The notes beneath the pieces were generated by a model. It was not told the origin of the DNA. It searched no databases and saw only the letters and a program-made list of their open reading frames with translations. This document shows, piece by piece, positions 16,982 to 26,492 of a stretch of DNA of 64,000 nucleotides. The translations under genes and the position numbers were made by a program. The stretch is from Micromonospora cabrerizensis (GTDB lineage Bacteria; Actinomycetota; Actinomycetes; Mycobacteriales; Micromonosporaceae), in assembly GCF_022230955.1 (NCBI RefSeq), contig NZ_JAKKFI010000058.1, forward strand, positions 1 through 64,000, given 5' to 3'. Every line of letters starts with the position of its first letter. The stretch's first letter is position 1.

Positions 16982-19900
16982 ATGACAATCAAACGTTCCA
17001 CGCGTACGAGGCGCGGGACTGCTGTGGTGGCGATGATGGCAGTCACCGCGGCAGGTGTCCTGTTCGGCGAACCCGCCTCGGCCGATCCCGTCCCCGTCCC
17101 CGTCCCCGTTCCTCAGGCGGCGCTCGCCGACCGCGCCTTCGGCCAGGTTGCCGAGATCCACTTCCAGGGCGCCGATCGGATCAAGGCCGTCGTGCTGTCC
17201 GCCGAGTTCGTCCAGTGGCACCGGCTGCACCCGAACGCCACGGCCGGTCAGGCACAGACCCAGCTCACGGCGCGCCAGCAGCTGCTCGACAGCTCGCTGA
17301 CCGCGTACGACCTGTTGGTGCCCGAGCAGGACCTCCTGCTCAGGTCCGTCGACATCCTGCTCGGCGCGCCCGGCGGTGACACCCGCACCTCGCCGGAGAT
17401 CACCGGTCTGGTCGGGGCCGTGATCGGTAGGACGGTCGAACCGTGGGACACCCGCGAGGAACTCGCCTCCGGCGCGCTGCGGACCGCCCAGTGGCTGCGA
17501 GGCCGTGACGACGCCCTCGCCGCCGTGTGGTCCGCGGTCCGACAGGCGGGCGCGGCCAACGCGTCGGTCGCCACCGCCTGGAACACCGTGCTCGGTGCGC
17601 CGGTCGGACTGGACGTGACCAACACCTACGAGGAGCTCACGCAGGATCCCGGCCTTTCGCACGTGGACCTCGACGCGATCCTGGCGCTGCGGAACGATCC
17701 GGTGGCGTACGTCGCGGCGGCCAAGCAGCAGCTCGCCTCGCTGCACGCGCAACTGCTCGGGCTGAGCCTGGAGATCCGCCTCGAGATCGGCGAGAACAAC
17801 CGCAAGTGTCCCCCGGAGGGGCCGCCGAGCGCCGAGTGCACCGCGGCGGCCAGGAAGGCTGCCGAGGACCGGGACAAGGCACGGCAGCAGACGATCTCCG
17901 ACGTCAAGGCCGGGGTGGGCATGGTGTCGACCATCATCGGGTTCGCCGACCCGGACGCCGGCAAGAAGTCCAAGGTGATCGGCGAGGCGGTCCTCACCAC
18001 GATCAGCGCCATCTCCAAGTACGCGGCGGCGATCGCGGGGCGCGGCCTGGCCGGCTCGATCTTCAGCACCGCGACGTTGGCGATGACCGGCAACATCTTC
18101 GGTGCCGTGATGTCGATCGTCGGGCTCTTCGGCAGCAGCGCCCCGTCACTGGACGCGCAGATCCTCGCCCAGGTCAAAGCACTGCGCGACGAGGTGCGGG
18201 CCCTCGGCAACGAGATGCGCGCCAGCTTCGCGCGGGTCGAGGCTCAGATCAACACGGTGTACGCGAACATGATGGCCCAGTTCGACAAACTGAACGCGGC
18301 GATCGCCGGCAACACCGCGCAGATCACCCTCGTCCAGCAGCAGGTCGCCCAGCTCGGCCTCCGCCTGGAGGACATCGCCGCCACCGTCCTGGCCGCGATC
18401 GGCGACGCCACCCTGCACGACGCCCGCGCCGACATCAACCAGTACATCGGCTACCGGGAGAACTTCGGCCAACCGATCCCGACGTACGGCGAGTTCGTCG
18501 GCCCGGAGAACGAGTTCCACCTGACCGCCACGCAGTTGGCCAGCGGCAGCGCCTTCGTGGTGCCCAGGACCGACGCCGACAACCCGGCGCTCGACCCGAC
18601 CACCGTTCTCAACAGCTTCGGCGAGGCCCGGTCGATCAACTACCTGGCTCGGGTGGCCAGCGGGCGTGACCCGTCGATGGTCGAACCGGCGACGCCGGTC
18701 GGCAACCCGACGGTGTGGAACCTCGGCGCGCAGGCGTACTCCATGTTGTCGCTGCAGAACCCGACGTACGCCGCCCAGGTCAGCACCAGCCGCGCGGCGC
18801 AGATCGAGGCGGAGGGCACCCGCATCGCGGACCTCGCGGCCAGCTTCGGTCGGCCGGTCGACGGCAACGCCAACAGCCTGATCAGAGGGCTGATCGACGA
18901 GTACGTCGCCGCCACCAACGAGCTGTCGACCGCGCTGGCCTCCTTCCGGACCAACGAGATCCAGGCCCGCTGGGAGCCCGACGCCAATGGCGTGCAGGTG
19001 AAGATGCCCAAGAACTACGACCTGTTCTGGGACACCGACAAGGCGCTCGCCCCGGCACCGGCGAAGGCAGACGAGGCGACGGTGCCGGCGTGTGAGGGCT
19101 CCCGGCAGATCGACCGACCCAGCAACGTCCGCTACGAACTGATGTCGAACATGGTGCAGACGCTCCAGTACGCGTACACGCCGCGCCTCGGCGAGCCGCC
19201 GGCGGGCGTACGGGAGTTGCCCGAGGTCGGCTACTGCTACACGCCGAGCTGGGTCCCCACGCGAGTGACGGACAACGGGAACGTGATCCGCGCCTACGGC
19301 AAGCTGCGCTTGCAGATCCACAGCCGGTTCCGGCTCAACTCGTCCACGGCCTGGCAGAACTCGCGCACCGCCGACTACACCTGGCCGGACGAGCAGGTCT
19401 ACCAGACCTACTGCGAGTTCTTCAACTGCAGCAGCCAGACCTCGCCGGAACAGGCCCTGACCCAGAAGTGGCCGTCCGGCCGGTACGCCTTCGCGAGCGG
19501 CGCGACGGCCGTGAACAACACGGCCCTGGACGCCTCGCTCACTCCCACCCTGCGCGGTTTCCTGCAAGCCCGACAGAAGTCCCTCTACGACCGGGTACGC
19601 GACCTGAGCACCCAGGTCAGCGGGCCGGTACCGAGCGCGCTGAAGAAGATGAACACCTCCGCGCGGCTGCTCCAGGCGTACACCCGGTTGGGTCTGCCCA
19701 ACGCCCTCGACTCGGACGACGTGCTGTCCGCGAACCTGTTCGGGCAGTACCAGCTCCCGGTGAACATGCCGACGGACGCCAAGGTCGGCAACGCCTACGC
19801 GAAGGCCGGCGGGAACTACGCGCTCTGCGGGCCGCCACCGTGCTCGCTCGACCCCAGCCGCCCGCTGCGCGACCAGGTCAGTCTCAAGCTGCCCTGCGAG

Positions 19901-20107
19901 CCCGCGGTCGACTCGTCCAACCTGCCCGGGGACCCGCTCGGCGACTGCCTGGTCACCAGCGCGCGGTCGCGCGCCACCGCGCTGACGCATCGGTACGAGA
20001 TCTGGGCGGACCAGATGACCGCCGGGCTGCACCGCGAGCGGGTGCCGTGGCTGAACGACACCCTCACGGGTCTGCGCATCACCACGCGCCTGACCCACGC
20101 CAACTGA
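16982..20107 (+). CDS. Large secreted protein of unknown function, pore-former-like layout
   Basis: 1041 residues, with a signal peptide (TAVVAMMAVTAAGVLFGEPA, cleavage near residue 36). I do not recognise a catalytic family. Residues ~40-300 are mostly helical. Residues ~304-385 are rich in Gly/Ala/Ile with a hairpin-like pair of hydrophobic stretches (GRGLAGSIFSTATLAMTGNI and AVMSIVGLFG). Residues ~390-485 are heptad-rich coiled coil (QILAQVKALRDEVRALGNEM). The C-terminal half is mixed and contains paired cysteines (SLKLPCEP; CGPPPCSLDP). A hydrophobic hairpin beside long helices recalls alpha-pore-forming toxins, but this is a layout resemblance only. A tetraloop terminator follows (20115-20142). 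The gene lies 72 bp after the NACHT gene and may be co-transcribed with it. Confidence 0.7.
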   Translation: MTIKRSTRTRRGTAVVAMMAVTAAGVLFGEPASADPVPVPVPVPQAALADRAFGQVAEIHFQGADRIKAVVLSAEFVQWHRLHPNATAGQAQTQLTARQQLLDSSLTAYDLLVPEQDLLLRSVDILLGAPGGDTRTSPEITGLVGAVIGRTVEPWDTREELASGALRTAQWLRGRDDALAAVWSAVRQAGAANASVATAWNTVLGAPVGLDVTNTYEELTQDPGLSHVDLDAILALRNDPVAYVAAAKQQLASLHAQLLGLSLEIRLEIGENNRKCPPEGPPSAECTAAARKAAEDRDKARQQTISDVKAGVGMVSTIIGFADPDAGKKSKVIGEAVLTTISAISKYAAAIAGRGLAGSIFSTATLAMTGNIFGAVMSIVGLFGSSAPSLDAQILAQVKALRDEVRALGNEMRASFARVEAQINTVYANMMAQFDKLNAAIAGNTAQITLVQQQVAQLGLRLEDIAATVLAAIGDATLHDARADINQYIGYRENFGQPIPTYGEFVGPENEFHLTATQLASGSAFVVPRTDADNPALDPTTVLNSFGEARSINYLARVASGRDPSMVEPATPVGNPTVWNLGAQAYSMLSLQNPTYAAQVSTSRAAQIEAEGTRIADLAASFGRPVDGNANSLIRGLIDEYVAATNELSTALASFRTNEIQARWEPDANGVQVKMPKNYDLFWDTDKALAPAPAKADEATVPACEGSRQIDRPSNVRYELMSNMVQTLQYAYTPRLGEPPAGVRELPEVGYCYTPSWVPTRVTDNGNVIRAYGKLRLQIHSRFRLNSSTAWQNSRTADYTWPDEQVYQTYCEFFNCSSQTSPEQALTQKWPSGRYAFASGATAVNNTALDASLTPTLRGFLQARQKSLYDRVRDLSTQVSGPVPSALKKMNTSARLLQAYTRLGLPNALDSDDVLSANLFGQYQLPVNMPTDAKVGNAYAKAGGNYALCGPPPCSLDPSRPLRDQVSLKLPCEPAVDSSNLPGDPLGDCLVTSARSRATALTHRYEIWADQMTAGLHRERVPWLNDTLTGLRITTRLTHAN

Positions 20108-20114
20108 CGCAGGC

Positions 20115-20142
20115 GTTGCCGGCGCCTTCGGGTGCCGGCAAC
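20115..20142 (+). terminator. Strong TTCG-tetraloop terminator
   Basis: GTTGCCGGCGCC-TTCG-GGTGCCGGCAAC forms a 12-bp stem (one G-T pair) capped by a TTCG loop, 8 bp after the stop codon of the secreted-protein gene. No T-run follows. Confidence 0.85.
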
Positions 20143-20201
20143 GTGGCCGATCAGCGCTGACGGGTCGGAACGACACGATCGGATCTGCGACGGCTCGGGG
20201 T

Positions 20202-21185
20202 TCAGACTCGCAGGGTTTGGCTCGGGCTGACGCCGTAGGCGCTCCGGTAGTCGGCGCTGAATCGGCCCAGGTGGGTGAAGCCCCACCGGTGAGCGATCAC
20301 CGTGACGGTGACGCCGGTGCTCGGGTCGGCGTTCTGGAGGTCGCGGTGTGCACGGTCGAGACGGACCGTGCGGACGTAGCTCGTCGGTGTGGTGCCGAGG
20401 TGACGGCGAAACGCGAGCTGGAGTGCGCGGGGATGCACGCCGGCCGCGGCGGCGATCTGCGCCACGGTGACCGGCCGGTCCGCGGTGTCGTCGACGTAGG
20501 CGATCGCCCGCCGTAACGCCCGAGGAGGAACGCCGCCGCCCGGGTCCAGGCGCGCGTCCAGGCTGGTGTTGGGGAACACCGCGAGTGCCGTCTGCGCCAG
20601 GAGCTGGCGTGCCTGTGCGGTGACGAGCGGATTCGCCACCAGGATGGGGTCGGACAGGATGCTGTGGGTGACGTAGGAGACGGTTGCCGACCAGTGGCGG
20701 CCCAGCTCAGCCGAGATCGGCCGGGTGCTCTCGAAGCGCAGGTCCGCACCGCTGAAGCCGTCCGGCGTGCCGGCGGCCTCTTCGAGCAACGCGCGCGGCA
20801 GCCGCGTGGCGAACACGTCGACATCGTCGAAGTCGATGCCCAGGGAGTCGTCCGGCAGGAGCAGGAACACGTCACCCGGTCTGAGCCGGTGTTCCTCCTT
20901 GTCCTTGACCAGGGCATAGCGGCCACGTATCGCATGAGAGATGTTGAGGTCGCCGTCCGGTGCGGTCTCCACCCGGTTGTGCGTCGAGTAGGACAGCCGG
21001 GACATGCTGACGTCGCCGAGTTCGGTGGCGATCGTGCGCAGGCCGAACTCCCTGTCGCTGTCGTTCGACGTCCGGACCGTGACATCGATGTACGCCCGCC
21101 GGATGTAGTCGATCGCCTCGTCGGAGTCCGTGGTGGCGAAGCGCTGCCAGTGGGCGCCGGAGTAAAGGGTGTCGTCGACACTCAT
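20202..21185 (-). CDS. AraC-family transcriptional regulator (paralogue 1)
   Basis: 327 residues from the ATG at 21185 (MSVDDTLYSGAHWQRF); the frame extends to 21263 but without family-like sequence. The N-terminal cupin-like ligand domain has LNISHAIRGRYALV and RPGDVFLLLPDDS. The C-terminal AraC double HTH contains VTVAQIAAAAGVHPRALQLA and the signature FRRHLGTTPTSYVRTVRLDR with RWGFTHLGRFSADYRSAYG. It closely resembles the regulator at 23846-24823 in both domains, so the two are paralogues. They flank a GAF-ANTAR gene and a serine hydrolase. Ligand and targets are unknown. Confidence 0.88.
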   Translation of the reverse strand: MSVDDTLYSGAHWQRFATTDSDEAIDYIRRAYIDVTVRTSNDSDREFGLRTIATELGDVSMSRLSYSTHNRVETAPDGDLNISHAIRGRYALVKDKEEHRLRPGDVFLLLPDDSLGIDFDDVDVFATRLPRALLEEAAGTPDGFSGADLRFESTRPISAELGRHWSATVSYVTHSILSDPILVANPLVTAQARQLLAQTALAVFPNTSLDARLDPGGGVPPRALRRAIAYVDDTADRPVTVAQIAAAAGVHPRALQLAFRRHLGTTPTSYVRTVRLDRAHRDLQNADPSTGVTVTVIAHRWGFTHLGRFSADYRSAYGVSPSQTLRV

Positions 21186-21366
21186 ACCGAGACCAGGCCT
21201 TACGGGCGAGGCCACCTTCAGCCGGGTGCTCGGTGCCTCGACTGTCCACGATACGCACGACATTCGCGGCGGACGAACAGCGCTCTCCGGTGCGGTAGCG
21301 GCCCCGCGTGACGTGCGGTTGTGTGCAGGATGCCGGTCCCGCTCGGGCCTTGCCGCGCGGGCCCGG

Positions 21367-21402
21367 GGGTGCCCACGGTCAAACAGTCGGGCGTGGGCAC
21401 CC
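21367..21402 (-). terminator. Hairpin terminator after the GAF-ANTAR gene
   Basis: GGGTGCCCAC and GTGGGCACCC give a perfect 10-bp stem with a 16-nt loop, 17 bp beyond the stop of the minus-strand GAF-ANTAR gene. It separates that gene from the downstream AraC gene. Confidence 0.75.
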
Positions 21403-21418
21403 GCAACTCGACCGTCGT

Positions 21419-22135
21419 CTACGGCTGGGTGCGGCGGTACTTGTTCTCGACCAGGCTCGCGGCGACGTCGCGGAGCTTCCGATTCGTGTCCTGGGACATC
21501 TTGCTCAGGATGGCGAACGCCTCGTCGGGGCTGCAGCGTCGTTCGGCAATCACGACGCCCTTGGCCTGCTCGATCACCGCGCGATACTCCATGGCTGCCT
21601 GCATGTGCTGCGCCAAGGTGGCCGTCGCGTCGTACAGGTGGGCGTTGGCGAGCGCGACCGCGGCGTAGCCGGAGAACGTCTGGGCGAGCACAATCGCCTC
21701 GTCGTCGAACGCGTCGGGTTTGGTGGAGTACATGTTCAGCGCTCCGGTGACCGTCTCCTGGACGGGCAGGCCGACCGACAGGGAACTGCGTACCCCGGCC
21801 TTGAGGGCTGCCGGCGTGTAGTGCGGCCAGCGTTGCTCACGGGTCAGGTCGGGCACCGACACGACAGCGGTGGTGGCCGCCGCCTCCAGGCAGGGCCCGC
21901 CGCCCTCCTCGTACTGGCGCTCGTCCAGGGTGAGGGCGAGGTCGCCGGTGAACGCGGCGGTGTGCGCGTTCCTGCCCCGGATCAGGGTCACCGACGCCTC
22001 GTCGACGCCGGCGATGGTCCGTCTGGCGAGGTTCGCAACCTGCTGCAGGACGCCTTCGAGGTCGGTCTCGTCCAGTTTGATCCGGCCGAGCTCGGCGAAG
22101 GCGTGCGCGGGGTCCAGGGGTTGCTGATCGGCCAC
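21419..22135 (-). CDS. GAF and ANTAR domain protein (RNA-binding antiterminator-like)
   Basis: 238 residues from a GTG at 22135, 8 nt after AAGGGA. The N-terminal GAF domain spans residues ~20-165 (VDEASVTLIRGRNAHTAAFT; GGGPCLEAAATTAVVSVPDL; SLSVGLPVQETVTGALNMYS). The C-terminal ANTAR helical domain (~175-230) has MEYRAVIEQAKGVVIAERRC and FAILSKMSQDTNRKLRDVA. ANTAR domains bind two-hairpin RNA motifs to prevent transcription termination; the GAF domain is the probable sensor. Such GAF-ANTAR proteins are widespread in actinobacteria and their targets are mostly unknown. Confidence 0.9.
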   Translation of the reverse strand: MADQQPLDPAHAFAELGRIKLDETDLEGVLQQVANLARRTIAGVDEASVTLIRGRNAHTAAFTGDLALTLDERQYEEGGGPCLEAAATTAVVSVPDLTREQRWPHYTPAALKAGVRSSLSVGLPVQETVTGALNMYSTKPDAFDDEAIVLAQTFSGYAAVALANAHLYDATATLAQHMQAAMEYRAVIEQAKGVVIAERRCSPDEAFAILSKMSQDTNRKLRDVAASLVENKYRRTQP

Positions 22136-22406
22136 GGATGACGTCCCTTGAAAAGGGCACAGCAGCTTGAATCCGCTGGACAAGCCGATGCGCAGGTCGC
22201 TGCAGGCTTTCCTCAGCGCGTGAGGGAGCCGGGACCTGCGCCGCTTTTTGACGCCGGGCTCGTCGACACAACCGGATGCGCCGACCACAGGCCTCGGATT
22301 GTAGTGGTCGGAAACCGAGGACACCGCACACGCCCATGCGCCACTCATGGCAACCGTTAATAGACGCAGGGTGATCGAGCCACCTCGGCAGGACCGCCAC
22401 AGACAC

Positions 22407-23768
22407 TCACCCATCCTGTTTCGTCGCGGTCTGTGTGACTCCCTCCTGCCGCAGTTCCAGGATGCGGTGCTGGTCGCTGCTCTGCACGAACCGGACTTCC
22501 AGATCGAGACCCGGGTGCAGGTAGAGGCCACCTGGGGCCGTCAGCAGGACGACCGGTTGCTGGTCGGCTGCGGAGAAGGTCAGGTGACCGTCGCTGACCG
22601 CGATGTCGATCGGGTAGTCGTCGCGAAGGGCGTAGCGACCCGCCACGTCACCGAGCGGCGCGGCGGTGACCTCGGTGGCGTACCGACGGTCCGCGGCGGC
22701 GCGGACGCTGGTCAGCAGCTCCCACCCGTCCTCCGAGTTGGTCATTGCCGCGACCGCGATGCCGCTGTCCGGCCACACGTAGGAGAAGCAGGTATAGCCG
22801 ACGTTCAACCCGGTGTGCCCGAAACGCCGACAACCAGGCCGGTCGGCGAGTTCGGTGCCGAGCCCGTAGGCACCGCCAGGAATCTGCGGTGTCCACATCT
22901 CGGTGGCCAGGTCCCGGCCGAGCAGCTTCGAGTCCCCCGAGGCCGCCCGGGCGATCTCAAGGTCGAGCCGGAGCAGGTCGGTCGGTGTGCTCCACAGCCC
23001 GGCCGCCGCCAGCTCCGGCTGCACTCGCCAACCGCCCGGAACCCCAGTGCCGCCACCATGATGACCACGAGCCACCGGACGTGATTGCTGGTGCGGAAAC
23101 CGCTGGTCGAAGCTGCTGTCGACCATGGGCACCGGCTCCAGGACCAACGATCGCAGGAGTGCCTCGAACGGGGTCCCGGTCACGTCCACCAGCAACTGCT
23201 GGAGCACCGAGTAGTGGCTGCCCGAGTAGCGGAAACGGCTGCCCGGCAAGAGGGTCGACCGCACCGGTGGAGTGTTCGTGGAGCCACTGCCCTCCAAGAG
23301 CTGCAACAGTGAGGGGGTGCGACCCTCGGCGTAGCCGCGATACCAGGTGTCGGACAACCCCGCGGTGTGCGCCAGCAGCTGTCGTACCGTGACTGCCGGT
23401 TTCTGGCCCGCGCGGTCGCGCAGGTGCCACGAGGTGAGGTACTCGTCGACGTCGGCGTCCAACTCCAGGACACCATCCTGGACCAGCAGCAGTGCGCCGA
23501 ACGCCGCGACATGCTTACTGATCGAACAGGCCGCGAACGCGGTGCCCGCGGTCACCGGCGTCGACGTCTCACCATCCGTGACGCCGTACCCCGCTGCCCA
23601 CACCGCACCGCTCACGTGCCCGACGGCGATGCTGACCCCCGGGACCTGGTAGATGTCCATCAGCTCGGACAGCGCCGCCGTGTCCGGCGAGAGCCGCCCG
23701 GAAGACACCTGCCGGTCGAGGTGACCCAGCAGTGACACCCAGTCCTGTGAGAGATCCACGTCCTCCAC
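22407..23768 (-). CDS. Serine hydrolase, beta-lactamase/PBP-like
   Basis: 453 residues from a GTG at 23768; the frame opens at 23828 and a GTG at 23759 is also possible, none with a strong ribosome site. The nucleophile motif is S82-I-S-K85 (ACSISKHVAAFG), with a YSG-containing region (SRFRYSGSHYSVLQQLLV) and a third motif HTG (GCRRFGHTGLNVGYT). These define the class-C beta-lactamase/DD-peptidase/esterase fold. A small C-terminal beta-rich domain (~360-453) resembles those of EstB or LACTB-like peptidases. No signal peptide is evident, so a cytosolic esterase or peptidase is favoured over peptidoglycan hydrolysis. Confidence 0.85.
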   Translation of the reverse strand: MEDVDLSQDWVSLLGHLDRQVSSGRLSPDTAALSELMDIYQVPGVSIAVGHVSGAVWAAGYGVTDGETSTPVTAGTAFAACSISKHVAAFGALLLVQDGVLELDADVDEYLTSWHLRDRAGQKPAVTVRQLLAHTAGLSDTWYRGYAEGRTPSLLQLLEGSGSTNTPPVRSTLLPGSRFRYSGSHYSVLQQLLVDVTGTPFEALLRSLVLEPVPMVDSSFDQRFPHQQSRPVARGHHGGGTGVPGGWRVQPELAAAGLWSTPTDLLRLDLEIARAASGDSKLLGRDLATEMWTPQIPGGAYGLGTELADRPGCRRFGHTGLNVGYTCFSYVWPDSGIAVAAMTNSEDGWELLTSVRAAADRRYATEVTAAPLGDVAGRYALRDDYPIDIAVSDGHLTFSAADQQPVVLLTAPGGLYLHPGLDLEVRFVQSSDQHRILELRQEGVTQTATKQDG

Positions 23769-23845
23769 GCATCGATTCTCGACCACCCGGGCTGCCCGAT
23801 CAACGCCGCGCCTGTCCCCCTCGTGCACCGCAACGCGCCACCGGC

Positions 23846-24823
23846 TCAGGTGTGCAGCGTCCGGCCGGGGCTGTGGCCGTAGGCCCGGCGGTAGTCGGTG
23901 CTGAAGCGTCCGGCATGGGTGAAGTTCCAGCGTGCCGCAATTGCCGCCACTGTCGCTCCGGTGCTCGGATCGGCGGCCTGCAGGTCGCGGTGGGCACGGT
24001 CGAGGCGGACCTGGCGCAGGTACTGCGACGGGGTCGTGTCACGATGCCGGCGGAAGGCGTTCTGTAGGGCACGCACGCTCAGGCGGGCCTCGGCAGCCAG
24101 GTCGGTCACGGTGACGCCGCGGTCGGCGTGCGCCTCGGCGTACGCCATGGCCCGTCGTAGTGTCGCCGGTGCGACCCGGCGCGATCCGGCGTTCACGTCG
24201 CCGTCCTGCGTGGCGTTGGAAAAGGTGGTCAACGCCGCTCTGGCCAGCAGCTGGCGGAGGTGGGCGACGATCAGTCGGTTGTTCGCGACGTCCGACCCGG
24301 ACCGCAGCGACTGCCAGACGTACGCCACGGTCTGTGACCAGTGGCGGGCCAACACGTCGGTATTGGGGCGGCCGTCGCCGAAGCGAAGACCCGCAGCGTC
24401 GACGCCAACTTCCCGGGCGGCGTCCTCGATCAGCGATCGCGGCAGGCGCACCGTCAGGACGTCCACACCGCGGAACGTGACGGTCAGCGGTCGGTCCGGG
24501 GGTTGGAGCACGACGCCGCCGGCCTTGACGGGAAAGCGGTCACGACGGTCTTCCATGACGAAGTGCCCGTCGAGCATCACGTTGATGTTCAGGTCGGCGC
24601 TGGGCTCGGTCTGCACCAGGGTGCCCACGGAATAGTGCAGTCGCTGCACGGTCAGGTCGTCCAGAGCGGCCACTCTGGTGTCCAGCAGAGCGCCCTCGGG
24701 TCCTGGCTTGCTGAACCGCACCTGGAGGTCCACAAGCGCGGTGCGGAAGAAGTCGTGTGCCTCCTCGACGTCGGTCGTCCGAAAGCGCTGCAGATGGGAC
24801 TGGTTGGTGTTCATGTCGCGCAC
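23846..24823 (-). CDS. AraC-family transcriptional regulator (paralogue 2)
   Basis: 325 residues. The GTG at 24823 lies 5 nt after GGGGAG; an ATG three codons later is the alternative. The ligand domain has ADLNINVMLDGHFVME and VKAGGVVLQPPDRPLTVTF. The C-terminal DNA-binding part has VTVTDLAAEARLSVRALQNA and FRRHRDTTPSQYLRQVRLDR, with RWNFTHAGRFSTDYRRAYGH. It shares its layout and most of the HTH residues with the AraC gene at 20202-21185. Located 77 bp upstream of the serine hydrolase on the same strand, it may control or be co-transcribed with it. Confidence 0.88.
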   Translation of the reverse strand: MRDMNTNQSHLQRFRTTDVEEAHDFFRTALVDLQVRFSKPGPEGALLDTRVAALDDLTVQRLHYSVGTLVQTEPSADLNINVMLDGHFVMEDRRDRFPVKAGGVVLQPPDRPLTVTFRGVDVLTVRLPRSLIEDAAREVGVDAAGLRFGDGRPNTDVLARHWSQTVAYVWQSLRSGSDVANNRLIVAHLRQLLARAALTTFSNATQDGDVNAGSRRVAPATLRRAMAYAEAHADRGVTVTDLAAEARLSVRALQNAFRRHRDTTPSQYLRQVRLDRAHRDLQAADPSTGATVAAIAARWNFTHAGRFSTDYRRAYGHSPGRTLHT

Positions 24824-24906
24824 GGTGACTCCCCGGCAGGGTCCGACTGGTGCTGGATGACGTGGCCTGCTCAGTGCACGATGCCCCAGGCGAGCGCCCT
24901 GAACCC

Positions 24907-26253
24907 TTACGCGCTGGCGGGAAGGTGGACGACGAGGATGACGGTGTCGTCGTGGACGTGACCGGCGGTGAACGCGGTGACGGCGTTGTCGACCGCGTCG
25001 ACGAGCTGACCGGCGGAGGTGGCCGCGGTGTCCGCGAGCACTTCATTGAGTCGCTCGACCCCGAACAGGGCACGGTTGTCGGCGCGGCGACCTTCGGTGA
25101 CACCGTCGGTGTAGAGGATGAGGCTGTCGCCGGGGCGTAGCACGGTGCGTTGGTCCCGTAGGACGGGCTGGTCGATGAGGCCGACAGCCACGCCGTGATG
25201 GCCAAAGGGTTCCACTCGGCCGTCAGCGCGGCGGATCAGGGCGGGTTCGTGCCCGGCGCAGCTGATCTGGGCGCTGATTCCCACGGAGTGGGGACGCAGG
25301 GTGGCGTAGGCGGCGGTGAGGAAGCGGGGATCCCTGGTCTGCCAGGCACGCAGGGTGGTATTGAGAGCGGCGAGGTTACGGCTCGGGGTGATGAGGCGCC
25401 CCGCGGTCGCCCTCAGCGTGTAGCGGGCCAGCGCGGTAGTCTTGGCCGCCTGCGGACCCTTGCCGCAGACGTCGCCCACGACAACAGCCCAGGTGTCGCG
25501 CGCCGACGGGAAGACGTCGTAGAAGTCACCGAGGACTTCGGCGGTGCCACCAGCGCCACGTCGGTAGCGCACGGCAATCTCGACGCCCGGCACGGGTGGC
25601 AGGTGTGGGGGAAGCAGGCTCTCCTGGAGCGTGTCGGCCAGTTGTTGCGCCTGGTCGGCGGCGGCCCGTGCGTCGGCGGTCGCCTCGTTGGCCCGGGTCG
25701 TCGCGGCCTGCGCGAGGATGGTCGCCGTCTCCGCGTCCTCAACGGCTTCCCGCAGTGCGATCTCGCCGGCTGCCGCAAGCGCGAGCGTCTTGAGAACCTG
25801 GATGTCGTGGGAAGTCCAGTGGCGGGTCGAGGTGTCGACGGCGCAGAAGGTGCCCAGCACGTGGCCGTCCGGGGAGCGCACCGGGAAGCCCGCCCACGCG
25901 GCCACTCCCATCAGCTCGATGGACGGGTTGTCAGCGGTACGCGGGTCGACGCGGGCGTCGTCCACGATCAGCTCGGCGTCAGCCTCGATGACGTACCGGC
26001 AGAACGACTGCTGCACGGTGTTCTGTCGGTCAGCAAGGTCGGTGCTGGCCACTCCAGTGCAGCTCTTCCAGAAAGACCGCGTCTCGTCGACCAGCGTCAC
26101 GAAGGCGAACGGGGTGCCCAGCAGCGTCGCCGCCAGGCCCGTCAGTCGGTCGAACGCCACTTCCGGCCCGGTATCCAGCAACCTGGTGCGGTATACCGCG
26201 GAGATTCGGGCCGGATCGAGGACGCGGGGACGGTCATGTGTCGACTGGGTCAC
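24907..26253 (-). CDS. GAF-SpoIIE (PPM) serine phosphatase
   Basis: 448 residues from a GTG. The GAF domain spans residues ~30-170 (TPFAFVTLVDETRSFWKSCT; QSFCRYVIEADAELIVDDAR; GHVLGTFCAVDT). A coiled-coil linker follows (~170-215, rich in Ala/Gln/Glu). The SpoIIE-type PPM phosphatase (~215-445) has the metal-binding motifs LGDFYDVF, VVVGDVCGKGPQAA, ILYTDGVTEGR and HDDTVILVVHL. Such proteins dephosphorylate anti-anti-sigma factors in partner-switching networks; no STAS or anti-sigma gene lies nearby, so the partner is elsewhere. Cytosolic, with a sensory GAF input. Confidence 0.9.
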   Translation of the reverse strand: MTQSTHDRPRVLDPARISAVYRTRLLDTGPEVAFDRLTGLAATLLGTPFAFVTLVDETRSFWKSCTGVASTDLADRQNTVQQSFCRYVIEADAELIVDDARVDPRTADNPSIELMGVAAWAGFPVRSPDGHVLGTFCAVDTSTRHWTSHDIQVLKTLALAAAGEIALREAVEDAETATILAQAATTRANEATADARAAADQAQQLADTLQESLLPPHLPPVPGVEIAVRYRRGAGGTAEVLGDFYDVFPSARDTWAVVVGDVCGKGPQAAKTTALARYTLRATAGRLITPSRNLAALNTTLRAWQTRDPRFLTAAYATLRPHSVGISAQISCAGHEPALIRRADGRVEPFGHHGVAVGLIDQPVLRDQRTVLRPGDSLILYTDGVTEGRRADNRALFGVERLNEVLADTAATSAGQLVDAVDNAVTAFTAGHVHDDTVILVVHLPASA

Positions 26254-26492
26254 CGTCCTGCCTGAATCGCAGCCGCAAGGTGCGTGACCGAGGGTGCCGG
26301 CAACGAGCTCCCAGAAGCTGACCTTCGCCTCGCGCGGCGGCGCGTGCGGTGCCTCACGGCGTCGGCATGATCAGCTTTCCGCATGACGTCATTGTGACCA
26401 CAGCGCTGCCACTCGTGGTAGCGGTCGATCGGCTCTGCCGGTGAGCGATCTGTCACCGGCGGGAGCACGCAGGTTGGACAACGCTCCGCAGG

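Noticed and set aside
18146..20176. 676-residue minus-strand frame
   Set aside because: It is antisense to the secreted-protein gene, with Arg/Val/Gly-rich shadow composition and no domain.
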